Assembly: GCF_019703515.2 (NCBI RefSeq)
Contig: NC_059365.1
Coordinates: forward strand, 33,871,501 to 33,935,500
Direction of reading: 5' to 3'
Origin: Myxocyprinus asiaticus
Lineage: Eukaryota > Chordata > Actinopteri > Cypriniformes > Catostomidae
DNA length: 64,000 nt
Shown: positions 1-12,800 of the stretch, piece by piece
How the letters are laid out: the number at the start of each line of letters is the position of its first letter
Position numbering within the stretch: the stretch's first letter is position 1
Made by a program: the position numbers and the translations under genes
The notes under the pieces: generated by a model
Database searches by the model: none
Told to the model about the DNA's origin: nothing
Seen by the model: only the letters and a program-made list of their open reading frames with translations

Positions 1-233
1 AATGATTTTTTTCCCATAGTTGTACATTTACATTTGTACATTTACATTTGAACATTTATGCATTTGGCAGACGCTTTTATCCAAAGCGATTTACAGTGCC
101 CTTATTACAGGGACAATCCCCCTGGAGCAACCTGGAGTTAAGTGCCTTGCTCAAGGACACAATGGTGGTGGCTGTGGGGATTGAACCAACAACTTTCTGC
201 TTACCAGTTCAGTCCACTATGCCACCACCACTC
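1..233 (-). repeat. tRNA-derived fish SINE (HAmo/V-SINE-like)
   Basis: Read on the minus strand, the right end starts with a tRNA-like head (box-B-like GTTCAATCC). It ends with the L2-type tail around GCTTTGGATAAAAGCGTCTG and short ACATTT repeats at the left edge. A close copy lies at 12818-13008. The family name is from memory and uncertain. Confidence 0.75.
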
Positions 234-797
234 CTATAGTGTCTAATAGTTGTCTGTTATTGTGGTTTAATCTGTGGCTGGTTGCTTAATATGTCAGTCA
301 TACAGTCTCTTCCTGTCTAAATGGGCAATTCTTGGCCAGAATAAGTTGTTGACCAGACTTTATGCCACTAGTCAGTCTAGACTAGGTGCACCACGTCCTC
401 CTCTGTCAGTAAACCCTCTTCTGTCTCATCCATGTAATTTACTTGCTCTTAATGCAAAATTTGGCTTTTATTTACACTCCCACAGAACTCAGTGAGGCTC
501 TTAAGGCTTCATGTAGTCATTCAGTGCCTCAGTTTTCTCTTGGTAAGCGCCAGTTTTTCCCACCAACTGACCGTGTAACATTCTGAGTATACAATGATAG
601 TTTCCCTTCACTCCCCTTAGGGGACGGTCAAATATACCATAAATAACCCGCCTCATAATGTGAGTTTTATTAAGTGTCATAGACTTTGTCATATGATGAC
701 TGGTTTCATTCTCATTCTCTATCATGGATTTTAGTTTATTTATAAGCTACAGACAATAGTGCAGTTTTTTCAGCAAGACTCGCCCACAGCAGACTTG
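234..797. other. tnip1 intron, no feature seen
   Basis: AT-rich intronic sequence between two SINE insertions. I see no exon with matching splice sites and phase, and no structured repeat. Confidence 0.5.
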
Positions 798-1240
798 GCA
801 AATATGTTTTTTTTGGGGGGGGATTTTTTCCAATTTGGAATGCCCTATTCCAAATGTGCTTTTAAGTCCTCGAGGTCGCGTAGTGATTCGCCTCAATCCG
901 GGTGGCTAAGGACGAATCCCAGTTGCCTCCGCGTCTGAGACCGTCAACCCGCACATTATCACGTGGCTTGTTGAGCGCGTTGCCATGGAGACATAGTGAG
1001 ACGGCAACCACGCTCAACTCACCACGTGCCCCACCGAGAACGAACCATTATAGCGAGGAGTTTACCCCATGTGACTCTACCCTCCCTAGCAACCGGGCCA
1101 ATTTGGCTGCTTAGGAGACCTGGCTGGAGTCAATCAGCACGCCCTGGGATTCAAACTAGCAAGCTAGCAAACTCCAGGGGTGGTAGCCAGCGTATTTTAC
1201 CACTGAGCTACCCAGGCTCCCCAGCAAATATGTTTTTTTT
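798..1240 (-). mobile_element. tRNA-derived SINE with perfect 17-bp target duplication
   Basis: The body (815-1223) is flanked by the identical 17-mer gcaaatatgtttttttt at 798-814 and 1224-1240. On the minus strand the right end reads GGTAGCTCAGTGGTAAAATA (box-A-like) followed by GTTTGAATCCC (box B), a tRNA-derived Pol III promoter. The perfect target duplication implies a fairly young insertion by a LINE-type mechanism. Confidence 0.85.
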
Positions 1241-1516
1241 AAGATGTTCCATAGTGGAGGCCTTGACACAGAACCGCAGTTCTTTTCTGAAGGCCAAAAT
1301 ACTGTGTACAATACTTGTATGTTTGTCTTTTGTAAATGAGGTCATTTATACTAACATGCTTGTAAAGACTGTCCTTCTTCTAACTGTTCTTATGTCAGCC
1401 AGTAAATGGAGTCATGGCATTACCTGTAACTATATATAAAGTACATAAAACAGAGTAACTGTGACTGCTTTGCTCTACTTGCTAACCAGTTTTTATTTTT
1501 AATTGTGTTTTCATAG

Positions 1517-1645
1517 GGTGAGAAGGAATGCCTTACCTCAGAGACATGCGAGTTGAAACAAAAGGTACGCTACCTGCAGGACCAGTTGCTACCACTTACC
1601 AAACAAACAGAATACCAGGAGAAAGAGATCCAGAGGCTCAACAGG
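1517..1645 (+). CDS. tnip1: tnip1 internal exon, coiled coil
   Basis: 129 nt, phase 0 at both ends, preceded by a TTTTCATAG acceptor and followed by GTTAGT. It encodes 43 residues rich in K, Q, E and L in heptad-like spacing (for example LKQKVRYLQDQLLPL), consistent with the ABIN coiled coil ahead of the UBAN region. It is the leftmost tnip1 exon visible. Confidence 0.88.
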
Positions 1646-3844
1646 GTTAGTTGCCAAAAATACACAAACATACATACACACCTATATTTCCCATTGACTG
1701 CTTCTGTTCTTAAAGGAATATTCCGGGTTCAACACAAGTTAAAGGAACAGTTCACCCAAAAATGAAAATCAGCTGATAATTTCCTCACCCTCAGGCCATC
1801 CAAGATGTATCTGACCTTCTTTCTTCATCAGAACAGGATTTAAGATTTTTAGGAAAGGATCCCAGGTTTTTAGCTTCATCCAATGCAAGTGAATGAACAC
1901 CAATTTTTGACAGTCCAAAAAGCACACTTAGTCAGCATCAAAGTAATCCACACTATGCGACAAAGTGTTTTTTTAGGCATGACGTCATCACGCACACCAT
2001 TTTTATCAATAAAAGTCGATTTTATTTGGGCAAATTTCCCAAACTTTTTTTAATGCATTTTCACTTTGTCGACAACAAAATGCCATGAAAAGTGGATAGA
2101 AACTAGGCTGTTGACAGCCAATCAAATTCCATCTGACTTTACAGGGCTCAAGCGCAAAAAATGGCAGATGACATAACAGAGAAGCTAATCGCAGAGGTCC
2201 AAAAAACCCACCGCTGTTTGATAAGTCAAACCCTCTATACAAAGATGCCTTAAAAAAAGGACATTTGGAAAGTATTTGGGTTTAGCCTCAGAATGAATGG
2301 TGAGAAGTATGATATGATATAATGTAAAGCTAATGCTAATGGGTAGCATTATCTCATGTATCCAGCGCTAATGTCAACAACATTGTCTTGCCTCGTTTGA
2401 AGTTGCGGAGAAAATGACAGTTCTAGTTTGTATGAAAAGCAGTGGAGATCATAATTACTAGTAGTGATGAGAGAAGCGCTGAGGATATCTGCTGGTTAAA
2501 GTAGTGTAAATACAACGAGACCACAGCAAAATATGTTCAATGGCTTACAAAATAATTCCAGTAGCAGATCATCTACATCCATGTATTTGACTGCAGTATA
2601 CTCATATGAAACAGAACTTTATCGTCCGTTGGTATGTGTGCAAATATAGTTATCATTATAGTTATAGTTTTGGTGTGAACGGCTCTTAAACCAAACCCAA
2701 AAAGAAAGTCTTTTGAATTTTAGAATTTAAAGAATATATACAGTATTTGTATTGTACAGTATTTATTTGGTATTCCAGTTCCAACATCCCCAGATTTTCC
2801 CAAAGGGAGGTTGTAAACACAAGCTTACACACACACACTTCAGTACAGTTCCCCCTGGAACTTTAAAAAAAACAAAAATAATCTTAGACTCAACAAGAAA
2901 CAAAAAATCTGAAACCCACCCAAATTACTTTCAACAACAACTCCTTTTCATTAGAGAAATATTTCCATCACATATCCCTATATATACAGATGGATCAAAA
3001 TCTGAGTATCATGTATCATCTGCATTTGTGATCAACCATCAAAAAAAAGGAATATCCATCCCCAATCACAGCTCAGTTTTTACAGCAGAGGCAAACGCTA
3101 TCGTCTTAGCATTGGACTTCATAAAGTCTATGCAGCAGAGAAACTTTCTGATAATTTCAGATTCAAAATCATGTCTTCAGGCAATGTCATCTTTAAAAAA
3201 TTATCACCCAATGCTTGAAAAGATTCTATGCAAGCTGCTGGATTTGGAGGCCCAACATTTCAATATCTGCTTCTGCTGGGTACCTGGACACTGTGGAATC
3301 CCAGGAAATGAGGAAGCAGACACTGCTGCAAAAGAGGCCTTATCAGCGGATTTCAAAAAGTGTCCAATACCTCCCACTGACATAAAACCCATAATAAATT
3401 CATATATTAAAAACAAATGGCAAACTGAGTGGGATCAATGCACCATGAACAAACTCCATGAAATCAGCTCTATTGTTGGCAAAAGAAGTTCCTCCCTGTT
3501 TTCAAATCGCTGGGACCAGATCGCCTACACCCGCTGTCGAATAGGTCACTCCAGGATGACACACAAGTTTTTAATATTGGGAGAAGATTCACCAACATGT
3601 ACCTTCTGCCAGAATCCATTATCCCTGAAACATGTTTTATTAGACTGTACTGGTCTTAACCCCGTGAGAAACCTTTTTTATTCAGTCAGAACTCTGGAAG
3701 AAATTTTTAACCAAGTCAAACTGAACGCAATTTTAGAGTTTTTAGGAAAAATAGATTTTAAAAACCTTTTATAGAATTCCTTACACATTTCTCGCCATGG
3801 AAATAGCCATAGAAGCTGGCATGGCGTTAAAAACAAATAAACAA

Positions 3845-3889
<45 letters not shown>

Positions 3890-6791
3890 TGGAGATAGAT
3901 TACATGCATCTGTACTTTTAATTTTACACACTCTAATTCACCCCTGTGGCTCATTATCAAGGAAATCTAGCATTTTATTGTGAATGTGGTTCTTTGTGTG
4001 AGCATGCATCAGTTCTGACCTGAAGTATTGTTTGTTTTGTAGGCATTAGAGGAAGCATTGAATCTTCACTCTCCTTCCTCCACCCAGCCAGGCTTGAACT
4101 TGGGAGAGGGTGTGGCTAACCTGAGACAGCAGGAGCTGCACACACAGATAGCAGTTCTGAAAGAGCAGGTACAAACACACGGGACCTCATAGCAGTCTAT
4201 ACACACTGGCCCCAAAATATATTTGCACACTTATAGCACTCTTAAAAATGTATGAATGTCATTAGCATTAAATAACTAAATGTATATATCTTGTATTAGA
4301 ATTTGAAACCTAAAAAACTTTCTTTAAAATGAATGCCATTTTGTTATAATCTTATGTCTAATTATGCAAATACTTTTTGGGGCCACACATTAGTTTGGTG
4401 GACACGCTGCAGACTGTCTGACCCCATTTATGCCTGGTATTAATATTCGTCTCAGGTGATCCGATCACATGTGGCCAAGTGAGACACATTGCTGTTTACA
4501 TATGGTCACTTAAATGCGTTTCCTGTGACCACTTATGTTTGGATTTCGAGGGCAGGGTCTCTGATTCATGACGACATACATCAATCAATATGTCAGTGTG
4601 TTACTGCATGATAATAAAGCGCAACAAAGTCATAAAAGGCAAAAAGCACAAAAAAACAGTGCGCTGTTTCTCGCAGATTAAGTTGAAATTACATTAAGGA
4701 GATTTATCCATAATTTTAGTTGAGTACCTGTATTGCTGGGCTTCAGATCTGTGTGCTTCTCATCTTTGTAACTGCATGTTGATATCAGACACACAGAAGA
4801 AGATATCTGAAATTCCCATGATGGTATATGAATTCTCTTGTTTTTATTTATTTATTTTATTCCAGTTATTTCCTTTTAAAGCTGCTCGTAAGTGGAAAAC
4901 TTAAAACTCTTGTTTTAGCATAGTGGTTGGTTGACAGGTGATGGGTGGTGCTTCGCTGCTGTCCGGAACGCATTCAGAATGGATTAGTGTTTACACCTCA
5001 AACACGATGTGGTCATGTGTTTTATGACTACCTCCATAAGTGATCCGATCACAATATGTTTTACACCCTGTTTGTTTTCACCCGAGACACATCTTAATAC
5101 CAGGTGTAAACAGGGTCTCTTTTGAAGATCTCTACTTTAAATGATAAAACAATAGATATACTGTTTAACCAGGGATGTGCGCTACGACTAATTTGACTGT
5201 CGTTTAAACAGAAGTTTTGTAACCGACTAGTCTAAAGACAAACCAACCTTCAGAAAACAGTAAAAAAAAAAAAAAACAAAAAAAAAGTAATGCGACCCAT
5301 TTAAAATACTTAATCTATTCCAAATCCAATGCTAAATTCCACTGAAAAGGGGCATTTATCTGCGACGTGCTCACCTTGCATTATGACCATTGTACATTAA
5401 ATATAGAACATGACACGCATTCACTGAATCAATTTTAACGAATATTTAACAGATATATTTATTGAAAACAACTGAATGAATAGTGCAGGATCAATGGAAC
5501 AACCATTAAAAGTCTGTTCTAAACGGAAATCACCAAGTAAAAGTTACTTAACATATTAAAACGGTCAGGACATTGTTGAAAATAATTAACAGGTAGACTA
5601 AGCCAAATCTATGAGAGAGAAAAAAATGCGCAGAAAAGTTGCACGTATTTCACAACGTGCAGTCGTGCATTAACCATTGATCTAATATGACAGCTGTTCG
5701 GTAACTGCAATCAATAACAGTTACGATGTAAAAAAAAAGTAGCTGTAGGATAGAAAAAATAGGCCTGTGATGTAGTCGTGGTTGGGGACGGTCGCGTTCC
5801 TGCTGCTGCTCGTTTTGTCCACGACTGCGACCTATGCACACGGAACCACAGTAGAGCACGACCTCAACATCGTCCACAACGTCGATAACAGAAGTAAGTG
5901 TAACTTTCATCGAACTTATTTAGCCATTTAATACACGTTATTTATATAACGTTACAAGTGACTGTTGCACGTGAATGGAAATAGAGCAGTGAGCAATGGC
6001 AAGATAGTGGAGCAGCTGTTAGTTTTACGCACGTGCTGAAGTTATTGCTTTACAAAGGTATTCTTAATCTCTTCTTTTCCATAAATAACTGAAACCACAG
6101 TTATAAGCTCATTCCAATAAGATCTACACTATATTTGAAGCCTCTCTATATAATGCATTATAAAGGTATTTTAATGCATAATGCCTTATAATATTCCTTA
6201 TAATCAGTTGCATGCTCTCCTAAGTTATAATTACATATTTCTGTTTAACTATATAAAGTAAAATCATTGTTGGGAAAGTTACTCAAAAATAGTAATCCAC
6301 TACAAATTACTAATTACTTCTCTCTAATTATAATCAGATTACTTTACTAATTACTTCATTAGACAAGTAATCACATTACTAATTACTTTAATTTTGTTAC
6401 TTTCTAAAACACTTTTCTTCTCATCAAATTCAAAATAATGTCTCTCTTTCCTCCTTGTTCATTGTCGTACATAAGTCATACACTCAGCACCTCACATTTC
6501 TCCCTCACATTACTCCTATTATAGACCTCACTCATTACAGGTCTATAATTCATGCTTTAAATTAGCAATTTAGCATGATTACTCAAGGATAAGGTGTTGA
6601 TGGCTTCTGGAAATGGGGCCTGTCTAGATTTGATCAAAAATTACTTTTTTTCAAATAGTGATGGTGCTGTTTTTTACATCAGTAATGTCCTGACTATACT
6701 TTGTGATCAGCTGAATGCCACTTTGGTGAATTAAAGTACCAATTTCCTTCCGAAACATGAAAATCTGTACATTATTCAAAACTTTTGGCCC

Positions 6792-6822
<31 letters not shown>

Positions 6823-9800
6823 TGTGTGTGTGTGTGTGTATCTCTTTCTTTCTATCTTAAATTTTTTTTAAACTAACTTTCAGGCATGGCTTTGTCAAGC
6901 CAACATTAGAGTTTGTTTTTAAATCTCTACCTGTAGTTATAGTATTATGATACATAGCAGAACAAACATAACTTTATTAAAGTATTCCACAGAAGCATTA
7001 TTTATTTGTATTTTATTAAATTATTTTTTGCATCAATGCATTCGAGAAACTCTTGTGTTTATTTCCTTGAGCCAATGGTTAATAATCTAATAATATACAG
7101 TATGAAATAGTATTTTCACCATTTAGGTACTTTGCCTTCCCCATTATACTCTCTATAGAGGAGTCTCAAACGGGTCCTGCTCCTTGTTGTTGTCTATGGT
7201 AATGTTTGTGTATAATAGCATGTATCACGTTTCTAATAGATGTAAAAATTCCCATGATCAGCACAGTCAAGAAATTGAATATGTTCTACAGTGTCATGTA
7301 ATTTTCTATTTTAACAATTACAGAAATGAAAAATGAATTGCAAAAAAGAGATGCAATTTTGTAATACCGTAGGCTAAAGTGTAATTTGGGTTTGTTGATG
7401 GACTGAAAGGACATGATCCTTGTGTATTTTAACCATCAAGTTGTTGTAGCAGTTTAAAGAAGGAATAGATTATGTCATTCAAATTGAATAAAACACTGGA
7501 CTGCCACTTTAAGATTACAGTTGTAAAGTCAGGGGGAGAAAATAGAGCAGTAGGAGCCCACCTAGGATTGAAACAGCATGTCAAGGAAGTGAGTGTTTAT
7601 GGCGAGCTAGGACTTCTCAAAGGAGAACCTGTCAAGATGGAGCTAAAAGAGAACGTATGCCCATAGAGCATCACAACCCCTCGTCGCATCGTCGTATGAG
7701 TCTCTGAACTGTTTTATCAGTACCTGTGTGGTCTGGAGTCCTATAGGCTAATTACAGATCATAAACCATTGGTCACATTCAGTGTTGTGTAACGTGTTCT
7801 AAAGCTCCAGAGATTTGACCACCGGCTGCAGCCCACCTTCACTCTGTCTCTTCCCAAACCGCCCGATGGGTCTCACATACCAGAACGGGTCAATTTCTGG
7901 ACCGATTTAAAAGATGGTTACTATTAAAATGCGTATTTGACACATTATACAATTTTTTCCTGTTTGTTGTCAATAATAAATCTTGGTAAACAAAACTAGC
8001 CTCAGAGACACCTTGGGAACACTTTCTATGAATCCCGTCTACACTGTAGGAAATGTTTTGTTGGGTTACATAAATGTGTTACAGGATGTAACAAACTAAT
8101 CGGTTTAGTCAATTCTGACTGAATCAATCTGACTACATGAGGTCACACCATCGAAAGAAATATTTAAGGATCAGATCAGTTACAGCTCCCATGTAACTCC
8201 TTAAGGTAACAGCTGTGCAGTTTCACTTGTGTCAACAGTATACTGTATGTTTTGCATTATAAAGCTATTTTAAGGCTTTATATTGCTCTCATAATTTAAT
8301 TGTTTTCAAATATTTGTAGCACAGTTAAATGCATTCATACTCACCTATTCAAAAACAAGGGTAAAAAGGGTCAAATGCACTAAAACGAATTATCATCACC
8401 ACGTCTTATGTTGTGTTATAATGCATTATACTCAATAGTGTTGGGTGTAATGCGATTACAAAATAATTAGTTACTGTAATCTAATTAATTTACGGCAATT
8501 ATTGTAATGAATTACATTTTAAATTCTTGTAATCAGATTACAGTTACTGACTTAATTCATCTAATTTTAAGTACATTATTAGCATTACACATGCTTTTGA
8601 AATAATATTATTTATGCAGAATTATTTTAAATTAACACGTGGACATGGTCCGGTGAAAGACAGGACTTGACTCACCTGAGGCGTCTATCCTGCACTTGAA
8701 AAAGCCCGCTCAGTGGAAAAATAACGTACAAGCATGCACAGACTTAAACAAGACTCAAATGTGAAAACATCTATAGGGACTTTCAAACGTTTGGAAATCC
8801 GATTCCCGCACCACCACCGAAGTGATTGCATAACTACTTTGAGTTTGCTTGTCTAGCGAGAGGATATTTTCTGCGCGTGCCGCGAGTGAGAGAGGGAAGA
8901 AGCACACGCAGCCTGAGGTGAAATTAAACTCTGTATCTGCTCCAGATATCCTCTTTTTAAATAATATTTGTATTATTAATTCTATTTAAAATATGTAACA
9001 TTAATATGACAGTAATTTAAGCACAGCCTCTGTAAAAATATAAAGCCAAACGTAAATGTGTAAAAAATTCAGTTTAATAGGGGGAAATATTAACCGAATT
9101 CCAGTGTCGACTAGCAGCATCAGAACTGTTTAGTTGACTAGTCTCGCACATCCCTATGTTTAACATGAACACATTCTCCTCGGTGACGCACTGTACACTC
9201 TCTAGATTTGTCAGTGTCGGAGCTGTTCTCAGAGGTTCTCTAGGAGTTGAGATTTCACTCACTGAAACTCTAGATTTATTGAATTTGCAGTCCTTTTACC
9301 TCATTTATCAAACACACTTTGAAAGAAATGAGTGTGTCAAGGTTCCATGGTGAGTCATACAGTTTGCTTGAGGTTCGATAGCTTCCTGCAGTCTTACAGT
9401 CTGCTGAAATGCACCAATGGCTGCAGATATAGATCTGCATCCTCATCGAATGACTTTTCTCAGGTCAAGATCTTTGAAGAGGACTTCCGGAAGGAGAGGA
9501 GTGATAGAGAGAGGATGAATGAAGAGAAAGAAGATCTGAGACGGCAGGTGGAAAGGCTACAGGGACAAATGACTAATCTGACTAATCAGGTGGGCAGCTA
9601 ATTATCTGATGAAATGACTCCAGAGAAAATTAGTCAATAAAGGAACATGAATAAGTCTTTTTATGAGGGTCCTTTGATGATTTCAATATCTATGATTCTC
9701 AGCTTCATCAATCACAGAATGAGTGTCAGAGAGAGCGTGCAGAGAGGTGTAAACTGGAGAGACTGCAGATGCAACACAAGCAGGTAACTCAAATGTGCCA

Positions 9801-12800
9801 TCTTGTGGTGGAGAGCACAGTAGCCCACAACAATCTCTTGTATTCAAAATAAAAGATTTCAAAGATTTGCTATTGGGCTAATGTCCAGGTCATACATCAC
9901 CCATAATAAAAAGTAAAGTTATGATCTAATTTATATATTAGAATAACAGTACTGTGAAAAGTTTTAGGCAGTTGTAAAAAATGTTTTAAAAAATATTTTA
10001 AAAACATAATTCCATTAATAATTTTTATTTATCATTTAACTTGCATGTCAAGTGCAGTAAACATAAAAAAATGAAATCGGTACTTGGTGTTACCACCCTA
10101 AGCCTTAAAAACAGCACAGATCTCCTAGGTACAGTTGTGCACAGTTTTTTGTAGCTTGTTGGCAGATAAGTTGTTCTAAGCATCTTGTTCTATCTATTTA
10201 GGCTATCTCAATTGCTTCTATCTCTTCTATCTCAATCCCTGACTGACTCAATGGTGTTGAGATCCGGGCTTTATGGGGGCAATACTATCTGTTGTTCTTT
10301 TTCTATTCTATTCTGTTTGCAAAAGGAATGTTTGGAAATGTAAAATAGATATTGGCACTCTAAAGCAGAAGATATCAAATAACCATCTTAAGACAAAGGT
10401 TTTTGTGAAACATCTAATGTGCCTAAGACTTTTGCACAGTACTGTATATTACATTTCTGTAATGGGATGTTCAAACAGAACTTCAAATCTTCATACAAAG
10501 AAAAACCTAGATGCAGCACAACAAATGGGACATAATGCAGGTGTTTGAGATGTGTTGAAATTCTTGACACAGCGCCTTGAAGACACACTGAGATGCATCA
10601 CAATGGTTAAAGACGTCCATCTAGTGCATGCTTACATAGAGAAACAATTTTCATTGCTAAAATACAATCTGGACAATGAAAACTTTTTTTTTTACTGAAA
10701 TGGCTTAAATGTTAAAATCAGTAAATCTGGTAGATTCCCTAAACTGAAGACAAGTAGAACTCATTTTGATTTTGTTTTCCCATGTTTTGGAGGGGCAGCA
10801 GGAGAGGAGGACGTCCGATCCCACATCTGGCACAGCAAATGGCCCCATGAGCCCTCCATACTGTGGTCCGTTTGTTCAGGTGGGCCATCAGGGTCTAGAG
10901 GGGTGGCCCATACACTTCCCCCCAAGGATGTCTAACATCAGTACGGCACCCGGCAGGGACTTCCAGCCTGTCAATCCAGTAAGTCTGAGTTGAGCATGAA
11001 GTGTTTATTTGCTGGATTTTGTCCAAGTTCCGATGCCGGGCATTTGAGTCCAGTTCCTCCACAGCAGGGAAAATGTGATATGATCATAGCCTATATTAGA
11101 TCCAGTCTAGACCCAGAAAATAACCAAATATCAGAGTTTTGTCTGATATTCAAAACTAGTCAACATCAACAGCTTGTTATGTTAACTCTTATACCAGCCC
11201 AAGAATTTGACAGAGGTAGCTGGGGAATATAGCAGAAGGCAGGCGATGAAGTGATGGTAAAATTATCAGTTATTGAATAATCTTAGTTACGTGTCTCAGT
11301 GCACATTCTGACTTTATCTGATCAGCACAAGTTCAACAAGTGTTACTATATCAAGCAAAGACAATGGACAATTACTGCTTCACAACTTCGTCCTGTGAAG
11401 TTGTGAACTCTCAATCTTGTGAAGACAATACAGCACACAATAAGAAAATTCTTCTCAACTACAATTTTCTTTCTATAAGAATGTTTTGTATTCCCAAAAA
11501 ATAAAAATCTTAAAGTTCTTTTCTTTTTTCTTAAGTTTGATTTTAAAGGGATTGTTCTCCCCCCCAAAATGAAAATGCTTTCATCATTTATTCAGCCTCA
11601 TGCCGTCCCAGATGTGTACGACTTTCTTTCTTCTGCTGAACACAAACAAAACATTTTAGACTAATATTTCAGCTCTGTATGTCCTCACAGTGCAAGTGAA
11701 TGGTGACCAAAATTTTGAAGGGAGCATAAAAGTAATCCATAAGACTCCAGTGGTTTAATCCATGTCTTCTGAAGTGATATAATGTAACTCCTTTTTCACT
11801 ATAAATCTTGACATCAGCAGTCTCCTTGGCAGTCAAGATTGCAAGCTCCATATCTTGTCAAATGGTTAACAGCAAGTAAATTCTCCTATGACAGTTAATT
11901 TGGTTAAACGAACACATCTCACACACTTCATATAAAACATTTTTTTTTTTTTAAATGATCGCGAGGTGCTTGCTTCTTAGATAAATGTATTGGTACGTGA
12001 ACCAGTGTTGAAGAACAGTATTACATTTGTTGTATTAAACAAGGCAACCTCATGAGCAGGCTAGTATAGACGATCTTAAGAAATGTTTTTAAATCTTCAT
12101 AAAAAAACCTTTTTTTTATTTTTTCTCTGTTTTCCTAAGAACATTTTTGTGAATCCGGACCAAGATCTTAAAATATGTAACCTTTATACAGTCATATTTT
12201 TAAATGGGATGTGTGTGATTTTTTTTTTTTTTAATTTTTTATATATATATAAAGTAAAGCTGTCTATTAGTAATTGGGAAAATGTCATGTTTTTTGCTGA
12301 TTTAGCTAACTTCACATCCTGGAACAGACACTATAGTACCATTCCAGCACTTTAAAGTGGTTAACAGTTTTACCACGCAGCGGTATGATATGCTGTAGAT
12401 ATGTTAATTTGTTCAAATAGGGTTTTACAAAAGTTACAGTGTTTCTTCAATACGCAGAAGTGGACAGAGACCGAAACCATTGTCTTCTGAGGGCTTCATT
12501 ACATGTCTTTGTAATGGTAATGATTTCTTCTTTCGTGTGCTTTTGTGCGTTCAGGGTTTTCCCTGGCAGACATCCTTCCCACAGCCACGTGGTTCTAGAG
12601 GACAAGCAGACACAGCAAGACCCCCTCCAGAAACTGCAGGTATTTCATTCATCCCGTGTTTCTTTTCTGGACTTCTAGATTCATTCAAATGCTGACGACA
12701 ATGAGAACCATGACAGAAGAAACATTATGAAATGGCAATAGCTTCCAATTTCACAATGATTGCACAAGGTCTAACCAGTGCAGTTTCAGTTTGATTATCT

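Larger units (their letters stand above)
5170..9156. mobile_element. 4-kb hAT-type element with 8-bp target duplication
   Basis: Terminal inverted repeats (CAGGGATGTGC left, TAGGGATGTGC on the inverted right end, both with nearby ACTAGTC) are flanked by perfect 8-bp repeats tgtttaac at 5162-5169 and 9157-9164, the hAT signature. No transposase frame was recognised inside. It contains other repeats (6275-6420, 8438-8590), a (TG)n run and a Gypsy pol remnant, so it is a composite of nested insertions in a tnip1 intron. Confidence 0.8.

Noticed and set aside
1140..1215. tRNA gene on the minus strand
   Set aside because: Box A/B-like sequences belong to the SINE head; no complete cloverleaf, and the body is SINE.
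996..1439. 147-codon plus-strand frame as a gene
   Set aside because: Most of it is the antisense of a tRNA-derived SINE with target duplications; no domain.
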